A stretch of DNA of 6,742 nucleotides from Planctomycetaceae bacterium (GTDB lineage: Bacteria > Planctomycetota > Planctomycetia > Pirellulales > UBA1268): contig CANGIH010000133.1 of the NCBI GenBank assembly GCA_947453875.1, positions 1 through 6,742 of the forward strand, read 5' to 3'. This document shows, one piece after another, positions 1-5,669 of this stretch (the stretch's first letter is position 1; each line of letters opens with the position of its first letter). Both the position numbers and the translations under genes were made by a program. The notes under the pieces were generated by a model. The model saw only the letters and a list, made by a program, of their open reading frames with translations, was not told where the DNA came from and ran no database searches.

Positions 1-318
1 CCGCCCCAGCAGCACCAGCGCCGCGTTCACGACCACGGCGGCGGCCGTCGGCGGCAGCAAAACCCCCACACGCTTCTCATCGGGGGCCAGAACGCGATCG
101 AGAACCCGTTTGGCACAGAGAATCCGGATCAACAGGTCACGGCCCGAGAGCCGGGTGCCGAGCGAGTCGGCCACCTTGAGACGCTTCCCCGCCATCCGGC
201 ACGCTCTGATGAGCGCCCGGGGGAGCGTGGCGGCGCCGGCTGGGTCGGGCCCCGCCCCGAGCAGGGTCGGGGCGGCGGGCGTCAGGGGGGCGCCGGTGGA
301 GGCTGTCGCGGGGTGCAT
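1..318 (-). CDS. AMP-binding acyl-CoA/acyl-ACP synthetase-like protein, N-terminal part (cut by left edge)
   Basis: The minus-strand frame is open from an ATG at 316-318 to the window edge (106 codons, no stop). Residues 1-30 are Ala/Pro/Thr-rich and look disordered. From about residue 31 the protein becomes family-like: TLPRALIRACR, then KVADSLGTRLSGRDLL (48-63), then RVGVLLPPTAAAVVVNAALV (83-102). This matches the start of ANL-superfamily adenylating enzymes (PF00501), which activate fatty acids as acyl-adenylates. The pattern 'VaDslG..LsGrdLL...VgvLLPP' is close to the acyl-ACP synthetase half of Aas-like proteins, which I recall as common in planctomycetes. The P-loop (STGS/T-GxPKG) and the C-terminal domain lie outside the window, so substrate and any fused acyltransferase or transporter cannot be judged. 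An internal ATG at 195 (residue 42) would remove the conserved TLPRALIRA helix, so I prefer 318. No strong ribosome binding site is visible. The gene is divergent from leuS. Confidence 0.75.
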   Translation of the reverse strand, partial: MHPATASTGAPLTPAAPTLLGAGPDPAGAATLPRALIRACRMAGKRLKVADSLGTRLSGRDLLIRILCAKRVLDRVLAPDEKRVGVLLPPTAAAVVVNAALVLLGR

Positions 319-351
319 GCACTCGTCCGGGGCGGGGTTGGTGGGGCTCGT

Positions 352-380
352 CTGGTTCGGCGGCCCGTGACCATTAGAAT
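352..380 (+). promoter_or_regulatory. Candidate promoter for leuS
   Basis: TAGAAT at 375-380 is a good -10-like hexamer in an otherwise GC-rich stretch, 55 bp before the leuS ATG. The -35 position at 17-bp spacing reads CTGGTT (352-357), a weak match. It is the only AT-rich hexamer of this type in the intergenic region. Confidence 0.4.
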
Positions 381-401
381 CTGCGGAGTTTTCGCGGGAA
401 A
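373..401 (-). promoter_or_regulatory. Candidate promoter for the AMP-ligase gene
   Basis: Read on the minus strand, TCTAAT (373-378) is one base from the -10 consensus. A poor -35-like TTTCCC (396-401) lies 17 bp upstream. The box overlaps the leuS -10 candidate on the other strand. The call rests on hexamer similarity and position only. Confidence 0.3.
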
Positions 402-419
402 GCCACCTGCGAACTCCGC
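383..419. repeat. Inverted repeat at the expected leuS transcription start
   Basis: GCGGAGTT (383-390) is repeated inverted and perfectly as AACTCCGC (412-419). Inside it, CGC (393-395) pairs with GCG (409-411) across a 2-nt TT bulge, giving an 11-bp interrupted stem and a 13-nt loop. The left arm begins 2 bp after the -10-like box, so it straddles the expected transcription start. It could be a DNA operator. As an RNA hairpin it would be only partly transcribed from that promoter. Confidence 0.55.
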
Positions 420-425
420 TCCCCC

Positions 426-429
426 GGAA
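426..429 (+). promoter_or_regulatory. leuS ribosome binding site
   Basis: GGAA lies 6 nt before the ATG at 436. It is a modest Shine-Dalgarno match. It supports starting leuS at 436 rather than at the in-frame ATG at 313. Confidence 0.45.
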
Positions 430-435
430 TCCATC

Positions 436-3225
436 ATGCCCCGTTACCAGCCCGCGCGGATTGAGCCGAAATGGCAGTCTTGGTGGGAGGCGCACGCCAC
501 GTTTGCCACCCCCCGCCTTCCCGGTGTCCGCAAGACCTACGTTCTCGACATGTTCCCCTACCCCAGCGGCGACGGACTGCATGTGGGACATCCCGAGGGC
601 TACACCGCCACCGATATCGTCACCCGATTCGAGCGGATGCGGGGGACCAGCGTGATGCACCCGATGGGTTTCGACGCATTCGGGCTCCCCGCGGAGGAGC
701 ACGCGATCCGCACCGGCACCCCGCCACGTGAGAGCACGCAGCGCAACATCGACACATTCCGCCGCCAGCTCAAGATGCTCGGCTTCAGTTACGACTGGAA
801 CCGGGAGCTGGCCACCACCGACCTGGCATACGTCCGTTGGACACAGTGGATTTTCCTGGTCCTCTTCGACACCTGGTTCGATCCCGCCGTCCAGAAGGGG
901 CGACCGATCGCCGATCTGCCGATCCCCGCCGAAGTGGCCGAACAGGGGGAGGTGGCCATCGCCGCCTTCCGCGACGCCCACCGGCTCGCCTACCAATCGG
1001 AGGCACCGGTCAACTGGTGCCCGGCGCTCGGCACGGTGCTGGCCAACGAGGAAGTGATCGGGGGCGTGAGCGAGCGTGGTGGCCATCCGGTCGTCCGCAT
1101 CCCGCTGCGGCAGTGGATGCTGAGGATCACCGCCTATGCCGACCGTCTTGAGAAGGAACTGGAACATCTCGACTGGCCCGCGAGCATCAAGAAGCTCCAG
1201 TGCGACTGGATCGGGCGGAGCACCGGCGCCGAGGTCGATTTCCACGTCGCGCCGGCCTCCGGCTGCGACACGGCCTTCGCAGCCTGGACTTCGTCACGCC
1301 GGGCCTCGGGGTTCCCGCAGCAACCGGGCAACGACGTCCTCCGTGTCTACACAACCCGCCCCGACACGCTCTACGGCGTCACCTATCTCGTTGTCGCTCC
1401 GGAGCATCCACTCGTCGATTCCCTGACGACGCCCAACCACCGGCAGGCGATCGTCGCCTACCGGGAAGCCGCCGCGCGGAAGAGCGATCTCGACCGCACC
1501 GATCTGGCCAAGGGGAAGACGGGCGTGTTCACCGGGTCGCACTGCATCCATCCGCTCACCGGTCAGCCGGTGCCGGTATGGGTGGCCGACTACGTGCTGT
1601 CCACCTACGGTACCGGCGCGATCATGGCGGTGCCGGCCCACGATGACCGCGACTGGGAATTCGCCAAGACATTCGGGCTGGATATCGTCACGGTCGTCGA
1701 ACCTGATTCAGGGCACGCCGCCGACGGCTCGCTCTTCACCGGCGACGGCCGGGCAATCGCCTCCGGCCCCTACACCGGCTTGGAAACACGTGCCTTCATC
1801 GCGAAGGTGGCGGCCGACCTCGCTTCGGCCGGCCTCGGCAAACCGGCGGTCAATTACAAGCTCCGCGACTGGCTCTTCAGCCGCCAGCGATTCTGGGGGG
1901 AGCCGTTCCCGATCCTCCACGAACTCGGCCCAGACGGAAGGCCGACCGGCGCGATCTGTGCCGTTGACGAGACTGAACTGCCGGTGCGCCTTCCGGAGCT
2001 GACCGACTTCCGCCCCGGCGACACCCCCGACCCTCCGCTGTCGCGGGCGGGTGACGGTTGGCTGATCGTCGAGAAGGATGGGAAGCGTTACCGCCGCGAG
2101 ACGAACACGATGCCGCAGTGGGCCGGCTCGTGCTGGTACTACCTCCGGTTCCTCGACCCGACGAACGCCGATCGCTTCGTCGATCCCGAGGTCGAGAAGG
2201 CATGGATGCCGGTTGATCTGTACGTCGGCGGTGCGGAGCACGCGGTGCTCCACCTTCTCTACTCCCGGTTCTGGCACAAGGTGCTCTTTGACAGAGGCCA
2301 CGTCTCCTGCCCGGAGCCGTTTGGCAAGCTCGTCAACCAGGGGATGATCCTCGGCGAGATGGAGTTCACCGGATACCGCAGTGCCAAGGGGGGGTGGGTT
2401 TCGGCGCAGGACCACGGCGAGGGGGACACCGCAGCGAAGGTGCCGTTCGATCAGGTGGAGAAACAGGGGGAGCACTTCGTCCTCCGTGATGCCCCGAAGG
2501 TCCGCGTCGAGAGCCGGGCCTACAAGATGTCGAAGAGCCGCGGCAATGTCGTCAACCCCGATACGGTCGTGAAGGAATTCGGCGCCGACAGCCTGCGCCT
2601 CTACGAGATGTTCATGGGGCCGCTCGAGGCGACGAAGCCCTGGAGCACCGCCGGCGTGGGAGGGGTCCGCGGGTTTCTCGACCGCTGCTGGCGTCTGGTG
2701 GTCGACGACCGGTCCGATGAGGTCGTGCTCTCGCCGCAGGTGGTCGATGATGCCCCGACCGACGACCAACTCCGCGAGCTCCACAGGATGCTCGACAAGG
2801 TGACGAAGGACATCCCCTCGCTGTCATTCAACACGGCGATCGCCCGGATGATGGAATTCGTCAATGTGTTCACGCCGCTCGAGCGGAAGCCGCGGGGGGT
2901 GATCGAGCCGTTCGTCGTGGCGCTTGCGCCCTTCGCCCCACACCTCGCGGAAGAATTGTGGGAGGTGCTCGGAAAGCCCGCGCCGGTGTCGCTCATGACC
3001 TGGCCACACGTCGAGGAGCAATGGCTCCGCGACGACTCCATCGAGATTCCGGTGCAGATCGGAGGGAAGCTGCGGGCCCGGGTGACCGTCCCGGCGGATG
3101 CCGACATCCCGACGCTCGAAGCAACGGCTGCGGCCGACCCGAGGATCGCCGAACTCCTTGCCGGAAAGCAGGTCGTGAAGGTGATCACGGTGCCGGGGCG
3201 GATGGTGAACTTCGTCATCCGCTGA
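436..3225 (+). CDS. leuS: Leucyl-tRNA synthetase
   Basis: Cytoplasmic class I enzyme that charges tRNA-Leu with leucine using ATP, with proofreading in a CP1 domain. The 929-aa protein contains the HIGH-type motif HVGH (49-52), VNWCPALGTVLANEE (192-206) and WIGRS (258-262). The editing-domain signatures are TTRPDTLYG (306-314) and AVPAHDDRDWEF (398-409). D406 aligns with the universal editing aspartate (E. coli D345). Further signatures are RDWLFSRQRFWGEPFPI (477-493), ETNTMPQWAGSCWYYLRF (555-572) and KMSKS (697-701). The C-terminal domain ends in VVKVITVPGRMVNFVIR. It is longer than the usual ~860 aa, partly from extra sequence at about 142-182 and in the leucine-specific region before KMSKS (about 641-695). 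The second Cys pair usual in the first zinc module is not seen (GGVSERGGHPV, 209-218). Start 436 gives the family-typical MPRYQPARIEPKWQ; the upstream in-frame ATG at 313 adds a non-conserved leader that overlaps the promoter. All catalytic motifs are intact. Confidence 0.98.
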   Translation: MPRYQPARIEPKWQSWWEAHATFATPRLPGVRKTYVLDMFPYPSGDGLHVGHPEGYTATDIVTRFERMRGTSVMHPMGFDAFGLPAEEHAIRTGTPPRESTQRNIDTFRRQLKMLGFSYDWNRELATTDLAYVRWTQWIFLVLFDTWFDPAVQKGRPIADLPIPAEVAEQGEVAIAAFRDAHRLAYQSEAPVNWCPALGTVLANEEVIGGVSERGGHPVVRIPLRQWMLRITAYADRLEKELEHLDWPASIKKLQCDWIGRSTGAEVDFHVAPASGCDTAFAAWTSSRRASGFPQQPGNDVLRVYTTRPDTLYGVTYLVVAPEHPLVDSLTTPNHRQAIVAYREAAARKSDLDRTDLAKGKTGVFTGSHCIHPLTGQPVPVWVADYVLSTYGTGAIMAVPAHDDRDWEFAKTFGLDIVTVVEPDSGHAADGSLFTGDGRAIASGPYTGLETRAFIAKVAADLASAGLGKPAVNYKLRDWLFSRQRFWGEPFPILHELGPDGRPTGAICAVDETELPVRLPELTDFRPGDTPDPPLSRAGDGWLIVEKDGKRYRRETNTMPQWAGSCWYYLRFLDPTNADRFVDPEVEKAWMPVDLYVGGAEHAVLHLLYSRFWHKVLFDRGHVSCPEPFGKLVNQGMILGEMEFTGYRSAKGGWVSAQDHGEGDTAAKVPFDQVEKQGEHFVLRDAPKVRVESRAYKMSKSRGNVVNPDTVVKEFGADSLRLYEMFMGPLEATKPWSTAGVGGVRGFLDRCWRLVVDDRSDEVVLSPQVVDDAPTDDQLRELHRMLDKVTKDIPSLSFNTAIARMMEFVNVFTPLERKPRGVIEPFVVALAPFAPHLAEELWEVLGKPAPVSLMTWPHVEEQWLRDDSIEIPVQIGGKLRARVTVPADADIPTLEATAAADPRIAELLAGKQVVKVITVPGRMVNFVIR

Positions 3226-3244
3226 TGGGGGTTGCGCCCGACGC

Positions 3245-3325
3245 CGGTTTTCCTTCGGGAATCAGAGAAAATCCCCCGGGGAAGATCGGCACGAAAACCG
3301 AATTGGCGGGGGTCGGCCGGTTTCC
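3245..3325. repeat. Three-copy CGGTTTTC inverted-repeat cluster upstream of glgC
   Basis: CGGTTTTC (3245-3252) and its exact inverse GAAAACCG (3293-3300) are 40 nt apart. A third copy, CGGTTTCC (3318-3325), matches the middle one inverted at 7 of 8 bases across a 17-bp spacer. The middle and right copies flank the candidate glgC -35 box. The middle copy could pair with either neighbour in single-stranded form, or the copies could be protein-binding half-sites. Confidence 0.45.
3250..3261 (+). other. Small UUCG-tetraloop hairpin after leuS
   Basis: TTCC (3250-3253), TTCG loop (3254-3257), GGAA (3258-3261). The loop-closing pair is C-G, the especially stable C(UUCG)G form. It lies 24 nt after the leuS stop. 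The stem has only 4 bp and no T-tract follows, so it is not a standard intrinsic terminator. It could mark or protect the leuS mRNA 3' end. Confidence 0.4.
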
Positions 3326-3332
3326 GTAGCAT
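3303..3332 (+). promoter_or_regulatory. Candidate glgC promoter
   Basis: TTGGCG (3303-3308) and TAGCAT (3327-3332) are separated by 18 bp, a reasonable sigma-70-type pair, each keeping the most conserved positions. It would give a leader of about 40-45 nt before the ATG at 3382. It indicates that glgC has its own promoter rather than only read-through from leuS. Confidence 0.45.
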
Positions 3333-3381
3333 GGGCGGCAGGCGGGTGTCCAACCGACCTCCGGGAAGGGTGTTTTCCAGC

Positions 3382-4698
3382 ATGAGCGTGCAGCGGGTCT
3401 TGGCTCTGGTCCTCGGCGGAGGCCGCGGGACGCGGCTCTATCCCCTCACCCGCGACCGGTCGAAACCCGCGGTGCCGCTGGCGGGGAAATACCGGATCAT
3501 CGACGTCCCCCTCTCCAACTGCATCAACAGTGGCGTGCAGCGGATCTATGTCCTGACGCAGTTCAACTCCGTCAGCCTCCACCGCCACATCCGCCGCACG
3601 TACACGTTCGATCCATTCAGCGGAGGCTTCGTCGAGATCCTCGCTGCCCAGCAAACACTCGACAACTCCGGCTGGTACCAGGGCACCGCCGACGCCGTCC
3701 GCCAGAACATCCGCTACCTGCAGCAGCCCGACATCCGGCACGTCCTCATCCTCTCGGGCGACCAGCTCTACCGGATGAACTACGCCGACATGCTCGCCAC
3801 CCATGTGGCGAGGAAGGCCGATGTGACGATCGCGGGGATCCCCGTCCACGAGGAAGCCGCCTCGGGGCTGGGGATCATGCGACTCGATGACGAGGGGCGG
3901 GTCGAGGGCTTCCTGGAGAAGCCGCAGACGAAGGCCGAACTCGAGATGGTGCGCACCGATCCGGCCTGGATCGACCGCCAGGGCATCCCCTCCGGCGGGC
4001 GGTCGCTGATGGCGAGCATGGGCATCTATCTGTTCGACCGCGACTGCCTCGTCGACCTGCTGACCAAGACCGATTACCAGGACTTCGGTCGCGAGGTCTT
4101 TCCGGCGGCAATCCGCACCAAGCGGGTGTTTCTCCACCCGTTCGACGGCTACTGGGAGGATATCGGCACCATCCGCTCCTACTTCCAGTGCAACCTCGAC
4201 CTCGCCGGCACAGCGCCGCCGTTCGAACTGGCCAGCGCCGAGGCACCGATCTACTCCCGCGGCCGGTTCCTCCCTCCTTCCCGGATCGACGGAGCGAGCA
4301 TCCGGGCCAGTCTTGTCTCCGACGGCTGCATCGTCGAGCAGGGGGCGGTGATCGAAAACAGCGTCATCGGCCTCCGTTGTCGGATCGGCCGCAATGTCGT
4401 CATCCGCAACTCGGTGGTTCTCGGCAACGATTACTACGAGGCCGCCGAGGACATCGCGACCAATACCGCCCGCGGGCTTCCGCCGGTCGGCATCGGTGAG
4501 GGCACCGTGATCGAGGGGGCGATCGTCGACAAAAACGCCCGCATCGGCAAGCGGACGCGGATCGTCAACGATCATGGCTGGGATGCGATCGCCGACAGCA
4601 CCACCTTCACCGTTCGCGATGGCGTGGCGATCGTGCCGAAGGACGCCATCGTCCCGGATGGATGGCACCCAGAACCGGGGCTTGGAAACTCCCCCTGA
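3382..4698 (+). CDS. glgC: Glucose-1-phosphate adenylyltransferase (ADP-glucose pyrophosphorylase)
   Basis: Makes ADP-glucose and pyrophosphate from glucose-1-phosphate and ATP, the committed step of bacterial glycogen synthesis. The 438-aa protein has an N-terminal nucleotidyltransferase fold with GGGRGTRLYPLT (12-23), SKPAVP (27-32), WYQGTADAVRQN (98-109) and SGDQLYRMNY (125-134, with metal-binding D127). It continues with GFLEKP (176-181), SMGIYLF (212-218) and FDGYWEDIGTIRSY (254-267). A C-terminal left-handed beta-helix region follows, with hexapeptide-like repeats and AIVDKNARIGKRTRIVND (380-397). RLYPLT, DVPLSNC, LTQFNS, GFVEILAAQQT and LGNDYYE are features of the cyanobacterial/plant type rather than the E. 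coli type (RLKDLT, DFALSNC, ITQYQS). In that type 3-phosphoglycerate is the usual activator and phosphate the inhibitor; applying this here is inference. Start 3382 gives the normal short N-terminus. The in-frame ATGs at 3232 and 3331 add non-conserved sequence, and 3331 overlaps the -10-like box. The ribosome site is weak (AAGGG, 11 nt upstream). No other glg gene is present. Confidence 0.96.
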   Translation: MSVQRVLALVLGGGRGTRLYPLTRDRSKPAVPLAGKYRIIDVPLSNCINSGVQRIYVLTQFNSVSLHRHIRRTYTFDPFSGGFVEILAAQQTLDNSGWYQGTADAVRQNIRYLQQPDIRHVLILSGDQLYRMNYADMLATHVARKADVTIAGIPVHEEAASGLGIMRLDDEGRVEGFLEKPQTKAELEMVRTDPAWIDRQGIPSGGRSLMASMGIYLFDRDCLVDLLTKTDYQDFGREVFPAAIRTKRVFLHPFDGYWEDIGTIRSYFQCNLDLAGTAPPFELASAEAPIYSRGRFLPPSRIDGASIRASLVSDGCIVEQGAVIENSVIGLRCRIGRNVVIRNSVVLGNDYYEAAEDIATNTARGLPPVGIGEGTVIEGAIVDKNARIGKRTRIVNDHGWDAIADSTTFTVRDGVAIVPKDAIVPDGWHPEPGLGNSP

Positions 4699-4710
4699 CG
4701 AACCTGTCGC

Positions 4711-5379
4711 TCAGCGGCGGAGCAGCGATCGAGTGGCCTCGCGCCACGTCGGCTCCGGGGTGGCCGGATTTCGCCTTGTCTTCCGCTCAGCCGGCGGAGG
4801 AATATTGCCCGGCGGTGGAAGACGACGACTGCTTGTCATCCACCTTCCTTGAGGGGGCACGACGCCTTCGGCAACCGTGCCCGGAGCATCGCTCCGGGGA
4901 GCAGTGACCACCGGCTCCCGGTCATATTCAGCCTCCGACTCCGGACTTACCGCGGCGACCGCAGCCGCGTCGTCTGCGGAGGGCAACGGATGTTCGACGG
5001 CCACGGTGGTCGGATCGGCCACGGCGGCACTTCCCGTGGCAGATTCGCTTCCGGCGGCCAGTTGGTGGTCTGCCGCCGCGGGTTGCACGGCGGCGACGAG
5101 CACCGTTGTGTCGGGCTCATCGGCCGGAGTCGGCTGCCGGCGCGACGATTCAACGATCGGCGGCCAGGGGAGAGGCGTAGCGCGCACGGGGCGAGTGCCG
5201 TTGCTGCGGGCAGCGAAGTCGTTCTGGGTGACCGACCCGTTGGGCACCGGTCCGGAGTAGTCAAAGGGATCCGGGCACATCGTGCACCCGGTGGCCAGAA
5301 GGCTCGCCACAATCGCGGCCGCGGCAAGGCACCGTGTCATGGCATTCGGCCCCAAGAGGCCCTTGATCCGGGAATCCAT
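4711..5379 (-). CDS. Putative low-complexity lipoprotein with an MCPDPFDYSGP motif
   Basis: A 222-aa protein with a signal peptide: basic start, hydrophobic stretch CLAAAAIVASLLA (17-29), then a lipobox-like LATGC with C32 as the predicted lipidated cysteine. TMCPDPFDYSGPVPNG (33-48) follows at once. I recall similar M-C-x-x-P-[FY]-D-Y-x-G-P segments at the start of mature planctomycete lipoproteins. The rest has no recognised domain. Residues about 95-160 are rich in Ala, Asp, Glu, Ser and Pro. The last 40 (183-222) are basic and Pro-rich, ending TRSLLRR. It probably sits in the periplasm or envelope; function unknown. Start 5379 has AGGTGG just upstream. The ATG at 5340 (M14) is a real alternative and gives a more typical 18-residue signal peptide. 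Extending to 5625 adds sequence with no family character. The stop is 12 bp from the glgC stop in convergent orientation. The signal peptide and lipobox make it more than a shadow frame. Confidence 0.72.
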   Translation of the reverse strand: MDSRIKGLLGPNAMTRCLAAAAIVASLLATGCTMCPDPFDYSGPVPNGSVTQNDFAARSNGTRPVRATPLPWPPIVESSRRQPTPADEPDTTVLVAAVQPAAADHQLAAGSESATGSAAVADPTTVAVEHPLPSADDAAAVAAVSPESEAEYDREPVVTAPRSDAPGTVAEGVVPPQGRWMTSSRRLPPPGNIPPPAERKTRRNPATPEPTWREATRSLLRR

Positions 5380-5382
5380 GCT

Positions 5383-5388
5383 CCACCT
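5383..5388 (-). promoter_or_regulatory. Ribosome binding site supporting the lipoprotein start at 5379
   Basis: On the minus strand AGGTGG ends 3 nt before the ATG, with its AGG core 6 nt away. This favours the 5379 start over the internal ATG at 5340, which has only a GGGG about 9 nt upstream. Confidence 0.4.
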
Positions 5389-5552
5389 GCCCACTCGTCC
5401 CGTGTCCCGGCAGGTCGCCATCCCCGGGCCGCGCCGGGCCTGCGACATGCTTGTCGGGAGACCGCCTCCCCAGGCGATTTCCCCACGACGAGACGAAGGC
5501 CAATGGCTCTTCCTCCCGCCTACGACAGCCACGAGCGGCTGTTCCCCCCCAA

Positions 5553-5615
5553 GACCCGACCATTCAATCGGACCGTCACGACCGGCATCTTGAGCCGAAC
5601 CGTCAGGGTCGGGTC
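5553..5615. repeat. 9-bp inverted repeat with internal direct repeats
   Basis: GACCCGACC (5553-5561) and GGTCGGGTC (5607-5615) are perfect inverse copies with a 45-nt loop. Inside the loop and ending next to the right arm, ACCGTCA occurs twice in direct orientation (5572-5578 and 5599-5605), 27 bp apart. It lies between the glycosylase and the lipoprotein genes. It may be an RNA structure or a protein site, or chance in GC-rich DNA. Confidence 0.4.
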
Positions 5616-5623
5616 GCTTGCCC

Positions 5624-5647
5624 AAAAAATACCGGCAAAACCTCCGG
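5624..5647 (-). terminator. Weak intrinsic terminator candidate after the uracil-DNA glycosylase gene
   Basis: Read on the minus strand, CCGG (5647-5644), an 8-nt loop, CCGG (5635-5632), then TATTTTTT. The T-tract is the longest in the neighbourhood and begins about 40 nt after the stop. The 4-bp stem is short, so efficiency is doubtful. Confidence 0.3.
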
Positions 5648-5669
5648 AACAGCCTGTCGCGGCCGTCGC

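Larger units (their letters stand above)
5380..5669. other. 290-bp gap between the glycosylase stop and the lipoprotein start
   Basis: No gene is supported here. The lipoprotein frame stays open as far as an ATG at 5625, but that extension shows no conserved features. From the glycosylase side the gap holds a weak hairpin plus T-tract, an inverted repeat with internal direct repeats, and about 160 bp of GC-rich sequence including a doubled GGCCCGG near 5427-5443. I see no clear promoter for the lipoprotein. A possible AAGCAT -10 on the minus strand (5447-5452) lacks a convincing -35. Confidence 0.5.

Noticed and set aside
110..370. Plus-strand 86-aa frame and minus-strand 61-aa frame (137-322) at the left end
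   Set aside because: Both overlap the AMP-ligase frame on the minus strand, which has clear family motifs. Their compositions are Arg/Pro/Gly-rich, as expected of GC-rich shadow frames.
313..435. Longer leuS start at 313
   Set aside because: The 41 extra residues are not family-like and would overlap the divergent gene and the -10-like box. The protein from 436 starts as LeuRS normally does.
319..435. T-box riboswitch for leuS
   Set aside because: The leader is too short and lacks the T-box core sequence and an antiterminator/terminator with a T-tract.
1708..2784. 358-aa antisense frame within leuS
   Set aside because: No recognisable motif. Long antisense frames are expected opposite GC-rich genes that avoid TTA, CTA and TCA codons in that phase.
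3232..3381. Longer glgC start at 3232 (or 3331)
   Set aside because: The extension covers the repeat cluster and candidate promoter and is not part of the family. MSVQRVLALVLGGG is the normal beginning.
2601..3383. 260-aa minus-strand frame over the leuS end and the gap
   Set aside because: Ser/Arg/Thr-rich translation with no domain, lying mostly opposite the conserved LeuRS C-terminal domain.
3262..4668. 468-aa antisense frame opposite glgC
   Set aside because: Asp/Gly/Val/Arg-rich with no motif; it mirrors glgC codon use. The sense strand is an unmistakable conserved enzyme.
5380..5625. N-terminal extension of the lipoprotein to 5625
   Set aside because: It would put 82 non-conserved residues ahead of a clear signal peptide and would bury the lipobox, which must be close to the N-terminus.
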